Below the pieces are notes generated by a model, which saw only the letters and a list, made by a program, of their open reading frames with translations, did not search any database and had not been told where the DNA came from. Below, one piece after another: positions 1-8,501 of a stretch of 64,000 bases of DNA (the stretch's first letter is position 1; every line of letters begins with the position of its first letter). Origin of the DNA: an uncultured Tenacibaculum sp. (GTDB lineage Bacteria; Bacteroidota; Bacteroidia; Flavobacteriales; Flavobacteriaceae); contig NZ_CANLTU010000011.1 of NCBI RefSeq assembly GCF_947494125.1, positions 22,038 through 86,037 on the forward strand, given 5' to 3'. The position numbers were made by a program, and so were the translations under genes.

Positions 1-472
1 CTTCTTTAAACTGCTGTCTTAGTTTAATTTTTGCATCTAAATTATTATCATCTATAATATCTTGAGCTGAATCTAACGAATCTAAATCAATATCTGTAGC
101 TACAAAATTCCAATTATACACAGCACTTCCTAATAAAGGATATATACAACTTGCTCCTGTACCAATATCTAAAACAGTAATATCTTCTTTTACTTCTCCT
201 ATTAAATCTGCTAAATGATGAATATAATCTACTCGTCCTGGTATTGGTGGGCATAAATTCTCATCAGAAAATTCCCAAAAATTTATATTATAATAAACAG
301 ATAATAATGCTTTATTAAATTCTTTTACCGCAATTGGATCTGAAAAATCAATTGTTTCTTTATCGAATTTTTCAATAACAAATTCAGTTATTTTTGGATA
401 TTTCTCCTTAAGAATTTTAAAATCATACCCATTATTATGAATATTCTTTTCGTGTAATGTTTTTTTCTCCAT
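1..472 (-). CDS. rlmF: 23S rRNA (adenine-1618-N6)-methyltransferase RlmF, 3' part cut by window edge
   Basis: The reading frame starts with ATG at 472 on the minus strand and runs off the left edge, so only the first 157 residues are visible. It contains GRVDYIHHLADL followed by VLDIGTGASCIYPLLG, the combination typical of RlmF (YbiN), a SAM-dependent enzyme that methylates A1618 of 23S rRNA. The catalytic NPPF-type motif lies beyond the edge. Its start codon overlaps the bshC stop codon by one base (TAATG), so it is probably translated from the same mRNA as bshC and the methyltransferase upstream. Confidence 0.88.
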   Translation of the reverse strand, partial: MEKKTLHEKNIHNNGYDFKILKEKYPKITEFVIEKFDKETIDFSDPIAVKEFNKALLSVYYNINFWEFSDENLCPPIPGRVDYIHHLADLIGEVKEDITVLDIGTGASCIYPLLGSAVYNWNFVATDIDLDSLDSAQDIIDDNNLDAKIKLRQQFKE

Positions 473-2064
473 TAAAGTGTGATAATTGTAAATTCTAAAG
501 CCAATGGATGTAAATTATCTTTTAATTTACTTATAAAATCAGCTCCATATTCTAAATAATATTCTGAAAAATTACGTTGACGCTCTTCTAAACTTTGGTT
601 TGGCAATATTTCATTTTGAAGTACAGTAATTCTATCAACTAATTCTTTCTGCCTTCTTTTCTCGGCTCTCAACCATCTACTTTCAAGGTTTTCTATACCT
701 TTTAATTGTTTCTTTTCCTGTGCATTTACTGCTCCAACAAACGATACATCTGTTTTATTTGCTACTTTTCGTAGCTCATTAAATTGTTCTTGTAAAAACT
801 TTTTCTGATTTGTAAAATCAACTTTTGTTTCAGAAGTATTTAAAATCTTATTTTTTAATAAGGTATTCTGCTTACTAAATAATTCTTCTTTTGATATATC
901 TAGTTTCTCTAATTTTTTCTCTTGCTTTTCTGATAATACCTGTACTGAATTTCTTAATAATAAAACAGGAAATGGCACTTCAACTGTGTCAAAATATTTT
1001 TTTAATTGTAACCAATATGCTAGTTCTCCTCCTCCGCCTATATAACATAGGTTTGGTAATATTACTTCTTGGTACAACGGACGCATAATTACATTTGGTG
1101 AAAAGTTTTCAGGTTTTTTATCAAGATGGTCTAATACTTCTTCTTTAGTCCAAGAAATATCTGCATTGTTTACTTTATAAACTCCTTCTTCAAAAATAAT
1201 TCTTTCTCGAATTCCATCTGTTAAATAAAACAAATTAATCTCTCTTGGATTTACCTGTACTTTATACCCTTTTTCTAATTCTTCAATTGTTTCGGTTACT
1301 TTTTCAAAAGATACTTGTTCTAATAATTCTCTTTTTACAAAAGGGATAAATTCTTCTTTCAAGTCTCTATCATCAGCATCAATAATTACCAATCCATATT
1401 CTCCAAATAATTTATTTGCTATAAATCGAGTTGCATCTGCTAAATTATTATGTTCTAAATAACCTTCTTTAAAAAGATTTATTAAATACTGAGCATTTTT
1501 TGAACTTCCTAAATGTTCCGAAAAAGCTTCTAAAACTTCTTTTAAACCTTCAGTAGAAAAACGTCCAACACCCCCAGTTTGTTCTGAATTCCACTGAACT
1601 TTTTTTCCTTTAAAATTAAAGTAATTTATTTCATCAAAATCATGATCTTCAGTAGCCATCCAATAAATGGGTACAAAATTTTGATTTTCGTTTTTGCTTT
1701 TTAACTCTTCACATAAATTAATCGTTGAAAATATTTTATATAAAAAGTATAAAGGTCCTGTAAACAAATTTAATTGATGTCCTGTGGTTACAGTGAATGT
1801 GCTTTCTAGTAATAAACTATTAATATTCTCTTGTGTAGCTTCTGTAGTATCTAACTTATTGTATTGCTTCTTTAAAGCATTTACTAAAACAGTCCTAAAC
1901 GCTGGTTTATACGACTTGCTTTTAATTTCTATTTGCTTTTGTAAACCTTCAATATCTGAGAAATTACTGTAAAAAGATTTTAATTTTTCTGATTTCTCTA
2001 GATAATCAATCATTGTTTTAGAAAAGAAACCAGTTTTTTTAAAAGGAATTTGGGTAGTACTCAT
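472..2064 (-). CDS. bshC: Bacillithiol biosynthesis cysteine-adding enzyme BshC
   Basis: This 530-residue protein has the length and hallmarks of BshC, the putative ligase that adds cysteine to glucosaminyl-malate in the last step of bacillithiol synthesis. Residues around 95-110 read GHQLNLFTGPLYFLYK, followed by VPIYWMATEDHDFDE, both characteristic of the Rossmann-like core of the family; a charged helical stretch follows in the C-terminal half (EKQEKKLEKLD and similar). It is a cytoplasmic protein. It overlaps by one base both the preceding methyltransferase gene and the following rlmF, indicating a tight three-gene operon. Other bsh genes are not in this window. Confidence 0.93.
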   Translation of the reverse strand: MSTTQIPFKKTGFFSKTMIDYLEKSEKLKSFYSNFSDIEGLQKQIEIKSKSYKPAFRTVLVNALKKQYNKLDTTEATQENINSLLLESTFTVTTGHQLNLFTGPLYFLYKIFSTINLCEELKSKNENQNFVPIYWMATEDHDFDEINYFNFKGKKVQWNSEQTGGVGRFSTEGLKEVLEAFSEHLGSSKNAQYLINLFKEGYLEHNNLADATRFIANKLFGEYGLVIIDADDRDLKEEFIPFVKRELLEQVSFEKVTETIEELEKGYKVQVNPREINLFYLTDGIRERIIFEEGVYKVNNADISWTKEEVLDHLDKKPENFSPNVIMRPLYQEVILPNLCYIGGGGELAYWLQLKKYFDTVEVPFPVLLLRNSVQVLSEKQEKKLEKLDISKEELFSKQNTLLKNKILNTSETKVDFTNQKKFLQEQFNELRKVANKTDVSFVGAVNAQEKKQLKGIENLESRWLRAEKRRQKELVDRITVLQNEILPNQSLEERQRNFSEYYLEYGADFISKLKDNLHPLALEFTIITL

Positions 2065-2729
2065 TACTTATTTTTTCTTTGAAATAATGTATAAATATAT
2101 GGTCGTTCTCCTCCATAAGGATTTGTAAAAGTATAATTGAATTTTTTAATCAATTCAAAATCTTCTCCAAGTCGCTCTTGTAACATTTCAGCACTATATC
2201 GTTGTAATTCTAATCCGCAACATTTTTCTGCTCCATTTAAAGCAAAAACAGCTATAATTACAAAACCATTATTCTTTACTAGTTGTTTTAATAATTTAAA
2301 ATAGGATGCTTTTTCTTCTTCTTTTAAGAAGAAATGTAATACAGCTCTATCGTTCCAAATATCAATATTTGATAGTTGGTTAAGCTTTGATGGATTTATT
2401 AAATCATCAACAATAAAATCTATTTCAGTTGATTTTTCTTTTAATCTATCTTTAACATCCTCAATTGCTTTTTCTGATAAATCATTTGCTATTAAGTTTG
2501 TGTAACCATCTGCAATTAATTCATCAATTAACTTAGAAGATCCAACACCTACATTTAAAATTTTAGCATTTTTAGCTACTTCAGATGTTTTTATTAATTC
2601 TATGGTTTTTTTCGAGCTCTCTTCATACCATCCTAATTTCTGAGTAGTATTTTTATTATAAGCTATATCCCAGTGTTTTTTTAAAGTATTTTCCTCTGGA
2701 ACTTTACAATCACTCTCTTTTGTAGTCAT
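2064..2729 (-). CDS. Class I SAM-dependent methyltransferase
   Basis: The 221-residue protein has a Rossmann-type SAM-binding core: motif I reads ILNVGVGSSKL (a variant of the usual hydrophobic-D/N-x-G-x-G), followed by an acidic residue after strand 2 (IANDLSE) and the IWNDRAVLHFF segment. The N-terminal HWDIAYNKN and GWYEES are typical of small bacterial methyltransferases related to the thiopurine/tellurite-type group, but the substrate cannot be read from sequence. It is first in the operon with bshC and rlmF (one-base TAATG overlap). A minus-strand TATTTTTG box lies only a few bases ahead of the start, so the mRNA may have a very short or no leader. Confidence 0.8.
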   Translation of the reverse strand: MTTKESDCKVPEENTLKKHWDIAYNKNTTQKLGWYEESSKKTIELIKTSEVAKNAKILNVGVGSSKLIDELIADGYTNLIANDLSEKAIEDVKDRLKEKSTEIDFIVDDLINPSKLNQLSNIDIWNDRAVLHFFLKEEEKASYFKLLKQLVKNNGFVIIAVFALNGAEKCCGLELQRYSAEMLQERLGEDFELIKKFNYTFTNPYGGERPYIYTLFQRKNK

Positions 2730-2733
2730 ACTC

Positions 2734-2741
2734 CAAAAATA
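2734..2741 (-). promoter_or_regulatory. Bacteroidota -7 box of the methyltransferase-bshC-rlmF operon
   Basis: Read on the minus strand the sequence is TATTTTTG, matching TAnnTTTG, ending four bases before the ATG at 2729. A -33 TTG at the ideal distance is not obvious, so support is moderate. Confidence 0.45.
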
Positions 2742-2851
2742 GTAAAATTTGATGCTTCTTCTATAACAAAATTATATTCTAACAGTTTTTTAACTACATT
2801 CTTTTTTTAATCATCATTTTAGCTATTTTTACATTTAGTAAAAAAATATCT

Positions 2852-4786
2852 ATGCTGTTTAAACATCCTGAAATTTTATACTTCTTAGGGCTTTTAATTA
2901 TTCCTGTATTAGTACACCTATTTCAGTTACAACGATTTGTAAAAGTTCCGTTTACCAATGTTGCTTTTTTACAAAAATTAGTTTTACAAACACGTAAAAG
3001 TTCTCAAATAAAAAAATGGTTAATTCTTACTACTAGATTGCTCCTTTTAACTGCTTTAATTTTAGCTTTTGCTCAGCCTTATTTTAGTAATCATGCTATT
3101 AATAAAAAGAAGAAAATCTTTATTTACCTAGATAATTCTTTAAGTACAAATACTAAAGGTGAAAAAGGAAACTTATTACAAATAGCCTCTCAAGAAATTA
3201 TAGAAAACCTTTCAGAAAGTGTTACTTATTCTTTACTAACAAATAATAATTTTTATAAAAACAAAACTGCTGCTGATTTAAAAACTATTTTACTTAAAGT
3301 TTCTAACACTTCTAAAAATATTAGTTTTAAGGATGTTTTATTAAAAATTTCTACAGAAAACAAAACAACAAACTCCTTATCTAAAAATATTATTATTTCT
3401 GATTTTCAAAATAGTAATAAAGATGAATTTAGTAATTTAAACGTTCCTGTTTCTTTTGTAAAACTTACTCCTGAGTTAAAAAATAATATAGCTATTGATA
3501 GTCTATTTATAAATGATAATGGTTCTTCTAATTTTAATATAAATATTCTTATCAACAATCAAGGGAAGGCACAAAAAAATATTCCTATATCTATATCAAA
3601 CAACATTAAATTAATAAACAAACAAACGTTTTCAATTGAAGAAAACCAAATTAAAAAAGTTGTTTTCTCTATTGTTAAACCTATAAATTTTTTAGGTAAA
3701 ATTGATCTTAATTTTAGTGATACATATAGCTTTGATAACTCTTTTTATTTTACCATTAATACAAGCACTAAAATTAATGTTTTAACTATTGGGGAGCCTG
3801 CTAATTTTTTAAATAGAATATATACTAAAGATGAATTTAATTTAACAACATTAAATAGTAAAAACATCAACTATAATTTAATTCCTAAGCAAAACCTAAT
3901 TATTTTAAATGAGCTTGTTAGTATACCACAAACTCTTACTAATATTTTAATTGATTATGCCAACAAAGGAGGAAATATTGTTGTTATTCCAAATAAAAAC
4001 TTAGCAATTTCATCATACAATCAATTATTTAATAGTTTTAAAATTGGTAAATTATTATCCAAGAAAAAGGATAGTTTAAAAATTACTGATATTAATTATA
4101 ATCATCCTCTTTTAAAAAATGTTTTTGAAAAGAAAGTTCAAAATTTTCAATATCCATTTGTAAAAGAATCATTCGTAACGCAATTAAATAATGCTAGTAA
4201 TTTAATTTCTTTTGAAAATAAAAAAGGCTTCATTAAGCAAATTAATTTATCTAATTCTACATTCTATTGGGTAGCGGCTCCTTTGACAAAAGAGAATAGT
4301 AATTTTATTAATTCTCCTTTAATTGTACCTACCTTTTATAATATAGGGAAACAAAGTTTACAATTATCAGAACTTTACTATACTATAGGAAATAATAATA
4401 GTATTGATATTAATAAACAATTTGGGAAAGATGAGATTCTAACTATTTCTAATAGTGAAAATTCATTTATTCCATTACAACAAACTTTTCAAAATAAAAT
4501 TAGAATCACTACTAAAAGTAAACCTTTAAAAGCTGGTTTTTACAACATCAAACAACAAGAAAACATTCTTAAAAACATAGCATATAATTATCCTAAAACT
4601 GAAAGTTATTTAAACTTCTTAGGTATTTCATCTGCTACAAATCAAACTATTTCAACTTCAGTAAAAAACACTTTAGAAGACATAAATAATGAAAATAAAA
4701 TTCAATGGCTTTGGAAATGGTTTTTAGCTTTAGCCATTGTATCTTTGCTCATAGAAATTTTGATCTTAAAATTTTTTAAACCATGA
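2852..4786 (+). CDS. BatA-domain (aerotolerance N-terminal) membrane protein
   Basis: This 644-residue protein begins with the BatA-type N-terminal module: a first membrane helix (PEILYFLGLLIIPVLVHLF), the FVKVPFTNVAFLQ segment and a second helix after the KKWLI motif (residues about 55-78). A third helix lies at the very C-terminus (about residues 618-641). The large middle part, which follows IFIYLDNSLS (a degenerate von Willebrand A-like start, with D-N-S in place of D-x-S-x-S), is probably periplasmic. Such proteins are common in Bacteroidota and are thought to be related to the Bat proteins, but their role is unknown. Its stop overlaps the next start by four bases, suggesting translational coupling with the dihydroorotase-like gene. 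Confidence 0.85.
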   Translation: MLFKHPEILYFLGLLIIPVLVHLFQLQRFVKVPFTNVAFLQKLVLQTRKSSQIKKWLILTTRLLLLTALILAFAQPYFSNHAINKKKKIFIYLDNSLSTNTKGEKGNLLQIASQEIIENLSESVTYSLLTNNNFYKNKTAADLKTILLKVSNTSKNISFKDVLLKISTENKTTNSLSKNIIISDFQNSNKDEFSNLNVPVSFVKLTPELKNNIAIDSLFINDNGSSNFNINILINNQGKAQKNIPISISNNIKLINKQTFSIEENQIKKVVFSIVKPINFLGKIDLNFSDTYSFDNSFYFTINTSTKINVLTIGEPANFLNRIYTKDEFNLTTLNSKNINYNLIPKQNLIILNELVSIPQTLTNILIDYANKGGNIVVIPNKNLAISSYNQLFNSFKIGKLLSKKKDSLKITDINYNHPLLKNVFEKKVQNFQYPFVKESFVTQLNNASNLISFENKKGFIKQINLSNSTFYWVAAPLTKENSNFINSPLIVPTFYNIGKQSLQLSELYYTIGNNNSIDINKQFGKDEILTISNSENSFIPLQQTFQNKIRITTKSKPLKAGFYNIKQQENILKNIAYNYPKTESYLNFLGISSATNQTISTSVKNTLEDINNENKIQWLWKWFLALAIVSLLIEILILKFFKP

Positions 4787-6042
4787 CAACGCTGCTAAAA
4801 TCGGCAACTATTATTGATGCCACCAGCTCTTACCATAAACAAACTAAAGATATTTTAATTACCGACGGTATTATTACTAAAATTGATGATTCGATTTTAG
4901 CTACTAAAGAATATCAAATTATAGAACTTGATAACTTACATGTTTCAACCGGATGGTTCGACACCAGTGTTTCTTTTGGAGAACCAGGATACGAAGAACG
5001 TGAAACTATAAAAAATGGGTTATTAGCCGCTGCCAAAAGTGGATTTACTGAGGTTGCTGTAAATCCGAATACAAATCCTGTTATAGATAATAAATCTGCA
5101 GTAGAGTTTTTAATTAATAAAGCAAATGGATTTGCCACCAACTTATACCCTATTGGTACTTTAACACAACAAAGTAAAGGTATCGAAATGGCAGAGCTAT
5201 ACGACATGAAACAGTCTGGTGCTATTGCTTTTGGCGATTATAACAAACCTATTACTAATGACAATTTGTTAAAAATAGCTTTATTATACACTCAAAATTT
5301 TGATGGATTAGCATTAAGTTTCCCTAAAAATATTGCCATAGCTGGAGAAGGTGTTGCTAACGAAGGAAAAAATAGTACGCTACTAGGTTTAAAAGGAATA
5401 CCTTCATTGGCTGAAGAAATTCAAATTTCTCGTGATTTATTTCTACTAGAATATACCGGTGGTAAACTTCATATTCCAACTATTTCTACTGAAAAATCTG
5501 TTGAATTAATTAAAGAAGCTAAGAAAAAAGGACTAGATGTTACTTGTAGTGTTACCGTTCATAACTTAGTTTTAACAGATGAAGAACTTCATGGTTTTGA
5601 TGGAAATAAAAAAGTAAGTCCACCTTTAAGAACTGAAAAAGATACTAAAGCCTTAATAAAAGGATTAAAAGAAGGAACTATAGATATGATTACTTCCGAT
5701 CATAATCCTATTGACATAGAACATAAAAAAGTAGAATACTCTACTGCAAAAGACGGTACTATTGGTTTAGAAAGTGCATTTGGAGCTTTAAATTCTGTAT
5801 TAGATATTGAGACTATTGTAAAATGTTTATCACATAACCCGAAAGAACGTTTTAGTATTGAGAAAAACTCGATAGAAGAAAATCAAAAAGCTTGTTTATC
5901 TATATTCAACCCGGAAGGGAATTTTATTTTTTCTGAAAAGAATATTAGTTCTACTTCTAAAAATAGCATCTTCTTAAATAAAGAATTAAAAGGGACTGTT
6001 TATGGTATTTATAATAACAATCAACTTATTCTAAACTCTTAA
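4783..6042 (+). CDS. Dihydroorotase-like amidohydrolase lacking the catalytic metal ligands
   Basis: The 419-residue protein aligns by eye along its full length with class I dihydroorotases: GxxExRETxxNG-like N-terminal region, NEGKNSTLLGLKGIP, VSPPLRTEKD and SDHNPIDIEHK are all present. However, the canonical D-x-H-x-H-x-R-E-P-G motif reads D-T-S-V-S-F-G-E-P-G, so both metal-binding histidines and the substrate-binding arginine are missing. The histidine of the usual H-(V/L)-S-T motif is also a threonine (HIPTIST). It is therefore probably a non-catalytic homologue, comparable to the inactive pyrC' proteins that support aspartate transcarbamoylase in some bacteria. It overlaps the BatA gene by four bases and is followed by DUF4870 after two bases. 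Confidence 0.85.
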   Translation: MTTLLKSATIIDATSSYHKQTKDILITDGIITKIDDSILATKEYQIIELDNLHVSTGWFDTSVSFGEPGYEERETIKNGLLAAAKSGFTEVAVNPNTNPVIDNKSAVEFLINKANGFATNLYPIGTLTQQSKGIEMAELYDMKQSGAIAFGDYNKPITNDNLLKIALLYTQNFDGLALSFPKNIAIAGEGVANEGKNSTLLGLKGIPSLAEEIQISRDLFLLEYTGGKLHIPTISTEKSVELIKEAKKKGLDVTCSVTVHNLVLTDEELHGFDGNKKVSPPLRTEKDTKALIKGLKEGTIDMITSDHNPIDIEHKKVEYSTAKDGTIGLESAFGALNSVLDIETIVKCLSHNPKERFSIEKNSIEENQKACLSIFNPEGNFIFSEKNISSTSKNSIFLNKELKGTVYGIYNNNQLILNS

Positions 6043-6044
6043 TT

Positions 6045-6371
6045 ATGGAAAATATAACCGCAAACAAAGGTAAAACAAATGCCATAATTAGCCATTTTTG
6101 GATTATTGGAACCTTAATTGCATTTGTACTAAATATGAATTCAAAAAACTCCTTTACAAGCTTTTACATAAGACAAATGATAGGCTTACATATCTTATCT
6201 GCAATAAATGGTTGGGTAGTATATAAATACCTAGGTAATTTTGCTGGATGGATTGTTGGACTTGTTTTGTTTGTTTTTTGGCTTATTAGTTTTATGGCTG
6301 CATTTAATGAAGAAAAAAAATTAGTTCCTTTTATTGGGGAACAATTCCAAGACTGGTTTAAAGGAATTTAA
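6045..6371 (+). CDS. DUF4870-type small membrane protein
   Basis: This 108-residue protein has three predicted membrane helices (about residues 15-32, 45-64 and 68-90) and the FxxxxxRQMIGLHI segment that resembles DUF4870/TIC20-like small membrane proteins. No enzymatic residues are visible. It lies two bases after the dihydroorotase-like gene and a few bases before the esterase, so the four genes from 2852 to 7017 are likely one operon. Function unknown. Confidence 0.75.
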   Translation: MENITANKGKTNAIISHFWIIGTLIAFVLNMNSKNSFTSFYIRQMIGLHILSAINGWVVYKYLGNFAGWIVGLVLFVFWLISFMAAFNEEKKLVPFIGEQFQDWFKGI

Positions 6372-6375
6372 TTAT

Positions 6376-7017
6376 ATGAGTTTACATTATATTATACGAG
6401 AACCTAAAAAGGTTTCTACCAACCCTCCCCTTTTAATTTTATTACATGGATATGGGAGTAACGAAAGAGATTTATTTTCATTTTCTGAAGAATTACCAGA
6501 TGAGTTATTAATTGTAAGTGCTCAAGCTCCATACAGTATGGGATTTGATGCATATGCTTGGTATGCAATTAATTTTGATGCGAATAATGAAAAATTTTCA
6601 GATTTAAATCAAGCAAAAGAATCAATGATTAAAATTGCTTCTTTTATTAATGAAATAAAAAACAAGTACAATACAAACCCTGATAAAACATTTCTTTTAG
6701 GTTTTAGTCAAGGAGCTATTTTAAGTTACGCTTTGAGTCTTAACTATCCAAACATAGCACAGCATGTAATTGCTTTAAGTGGATATATTAACGAAGATAT
6801 ACTTCCTTCTGAAATTAATAATACTATTACTACAGATTATTATATTTCACATGGATCTGTAGATCAAGTTTTACCGGTAACTTGGGCTAGAAAAGCCCCA
6901 ACTCTTTTAAGCAGCTATAACTTAAAAAGTGATTATTCAGAATATCCTGTTGGGCATGGAGTTGCTCCACAAAATTTTTATAGTTTTAAGAATTGGATTG
7001 AACAACGATTGAAATAA
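6376..7017 (+). CDS. Alpha/beta hydrolase of the phospholipase/carboxylesterase family
   Basis: Translated from ATG 6376 the protein has 213 residues; an upstream ATG at 6334 lies inside the preceding gene and is less likely. It shows the oxyanion-hole motif LLHGYGSNERD, the nucleophile motif GFSQG (Ser111), an aspartate in SVDQVLP (Asp163) and the histidine in PVGHGV (His194), a complete Ser-Asp-His triad spaced as in bacterial carboxylesterases of the YpfH/EstB group. No signal peptide is seen, so it acts in the cytoplasm on an unknown ester. It ends the operon started at 2852. Confidence 0.87.
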   Translation: MSLHYIIREPKKVSTNPPLLILLHGYGSNERDLFSFSEELPDELLIVSAQAPYSMGFDAYAWYAINFDANNEKFSDLNQAKESMIKIASFINEIKNKYNTNPDKTFLLGFSQGAILSYALSLNYPNIAQHVIALSGYINEDILPSEINNTITTDYYISHGSVDQVLPVTWARKAPTLLSSYNLKSDYSEYPVGHGVAPQNFYSFKNWIEQRLK

Positions 7018-7022
7018 AATTA

Positions 7023-7030
7023 TAACTTTG
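7023..7030 (+). promoter_or_regulatory. Bacteroidota -7 box before the fatty acid hydroxylase-family gene
   Basis: TAACTTTG matches TAnnTTTG and lies 15 bases before the ATG at 7046; a TTG at 6998-7000 is a possible -33 element, though its spacing of 22 is longer than usual. The promoter would lie just after the esterase stop. Confidence 0.45.
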
Positions 7031-7045
7031 CCAAAAAATTAATTA

Positions 7046-7981
7046 ATGGATATTTTCACGCATCAAAATGCTTACAAGTGGTTTATACCTATTTGTGCAT
7101 TAGCCATTTTTATTGAAATGTATTTTAGCTACAAAAGAAAAGCTAAAAATTACGAATTTAAAGATGTTTCTACCAATGTATATTTTGCCATAACTAATGT
7201 TTTATTAGATGGTTTAATGTATGGAATTTCATTTATTGTAATGAATTTCTTTTACAGCTATAAACTAATTACTTGGGAAAATACTGGTGTTTTGTACTGG
7301 TTAATCGCTTTTCTAGGCCAAGACTTTTTGTATTATATTCATCATTATGTAGATCATCATTCTCGTTTTTTCTGGGCAGTTCATGTAACACATCATAATT
7401 CTGAATATTATAATATTTCTACTGGTTTCCGTTCTCCTGTATTTCAACCTTTTTATCGATTCATGTTTTTGATTCCTCTAATTCTTTTAGGAATCGCTCC
7501 ATTACATATTATGTTTGCTTATGCAATGAATCAGAATTATGGAACTTTGTGTCATACTAATTTTATTAAAAGGAATAAACGCAAAGGTGTTCTAGGTTTT
7601 TTCTTAAACATATGGGAATACATTTTTGTTACACCTTCACATCACCGAGTTCATCATGCTTCAAACACAAAGTATTTGGATAAAAATATGGGGATGGCAT
7701 TAATTATTTGGGATAGAATTTTTGGTACATTTCAAGCAGAAGAAGATGAAGTTGAATATGAAAAACTTAAATTTGGATTAACTAAACCTTTAGAAGACAA
7801 AGGTCCTATTAATATTATTTTTCATGAATGGAAAGAAATTTTTAAAGATTTCTTCAATCGCAAGAAACATTTACCAATTGGCATTCGTTTAAAATATGTT
7901 TTTATGCCTCCAGGCTGGAGTCATGATGGTAGTTCTAAGACAAGTAAACAACTTCAAAAAGAATTAATAAACAATAAATAA
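7046..7981 (+). CDS. Sterol desaturase / fatty acid hydroxylase family protein
   Basis: The 311-residue integral membrane protein has the three histidine clusters of the diiron membrane hydroxylase superfamily: HHYVDHHS, HVTHHN and HHRVHH, lying after and between hydrophobic segments. Four or so membrane helices are visible in the first 170 residues. The family hydroxylates or desaturates lipids using oxygen; in Bacteroidota members of this type are of unknown substrate. The gene appears to be transcribed alone and ends in a clear terminator. Confidence 0.88.
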   Translation: MDIFTHQNAYKWFIPICALAIFIEMYFSYKRKAKNYEFKDVSTNVYFAITNVLLDGLMYGISFIVMNFFYSYKLITWENTGVLYWLIAFLGQDFLYYIHHYVDHHSRFFWAVHVTHHNSEYYNISTGFRSPVFQPFYRFMFLIPLILLGIAPLHIMFAYAMNQNYGTLCHTNFIKRNKRKGVLGFFLNIWEYIFVTPSHHRVHHASNTKYLDKNMGMALIIWDRIFGTFQAEEDEVEYEKLKFGLTKPLEDKGPINIIFHEWKEIFKDFFNRKKHLPIGIRLKYVFMPPGWSHDGSSKTSKQLQKELINNK

Positions 7982-7990
7982 CAATAAAAA

Positions 7991-8016
7991 ACCGAGCATA
8001 AAGCTCGGTTTTTTTT
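7991..8016. terminator. Bidirectional terminator between the hydroxylase and bcp genes
   Basis: A 7-bp hairpin ACCGAGC-ATAAA-GCTCGGT is flanked by A residues on the left and eight Ts on the right, so it can stop transcription from both convergent genes. Confidence 0.85.
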
Positions 8017-8467
8017 ATCCTAAAATTTGATTTGCATGTTCTTTAGTTTTCACTTTTGAAATTACATCTTCAATTATTCCATTTTCATCAATTACAAAAG
8101 TAGTGCGGTGGATTCCGTCATATTCACGTCCCATAAATTTCTTTGGCCCCCAAACACCAAAAGCATTAATTACTTCTTTACTTTCATCTGCTAGTAAAGG
8201 AAAAGGCAGTTCATGTTTATTTATCCAATTTTGTTGGCGTTTTGCTGAATCTGCGCTTACTCCTAATACATCATAACCTTTAGCTAAAAAAGTTTGATAA
8301 TTATCTCTTAAATCACATGCTTCAGCTGTACAACCTGGTGTACTTGCCTTGGGGTAAAAAAATAACACTAATTTTTTACCTTTATAATCTGAAAGTTTTA
8401 CACAATTTCCTTTTTCATCAACCGACTCAAAGTTGGGTGCTTTATCTCCTATTTTTAATGTAGTCAT
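8015..8467 (-). CDS. bcp: Thioredoxin-dependent peroxiredoxin, Bcp/PrxQ type
   Basis: From the start at 8467 (MTTLKIGDKAPNF) the protein has about 150 residues; an upstream in-frame ATG at 8518 would add 17 residues that overlap the divergent nth gene and is unlikely. The active site PKASTPGCTAEAC gives the peroxidatic Cys46 and a resolving Cys51 five residues later, the arrangement of atypical two-cysteine PrxQ/Bcp enzymes that reduce peroxides with thioredoxin. The conserved arginine is present (HRTTFVID). Cytoplasmic. It is divergent from nth with only 34 bp between the start codons. Confidence 0.93.
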   Translation of the reverse strand: MTTLKIGDKAPNFESVDEKGNCVKLSDYKGKKLVLFFYPKASTPGCTAEACDLRDNYQTFLAKGYDVLGVSADSAKRQQNWINKHELPFPLLADESKEVINAFGVWGPKKFMGREYDGIHRTTFVIDENGIIEDVISKVKTKEHANQILG

Positions 8468-8473
8468 AATTTG

Positions 8474-8481
8474 TATTTTTG
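8474..8481 (+). promoter_or_regulatory. -7 box of the nth promoter
   Basis: TATTTTTG matches TAnnTTTG and lies 20 bases before the nth start in the short divergent spacer shared with bcp. Confidence 0.45.
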
Positions 8482-8501
8482 TGGATCTAAAGATATAGAA
8501 A

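Noticed and set aside
891..1972. Plus-strand open frames of 60-65 codons inside the bshC gene
   Set aside because: They lie opposite a full-length, well conserved gene and have no ribosome-binding site or family motif.
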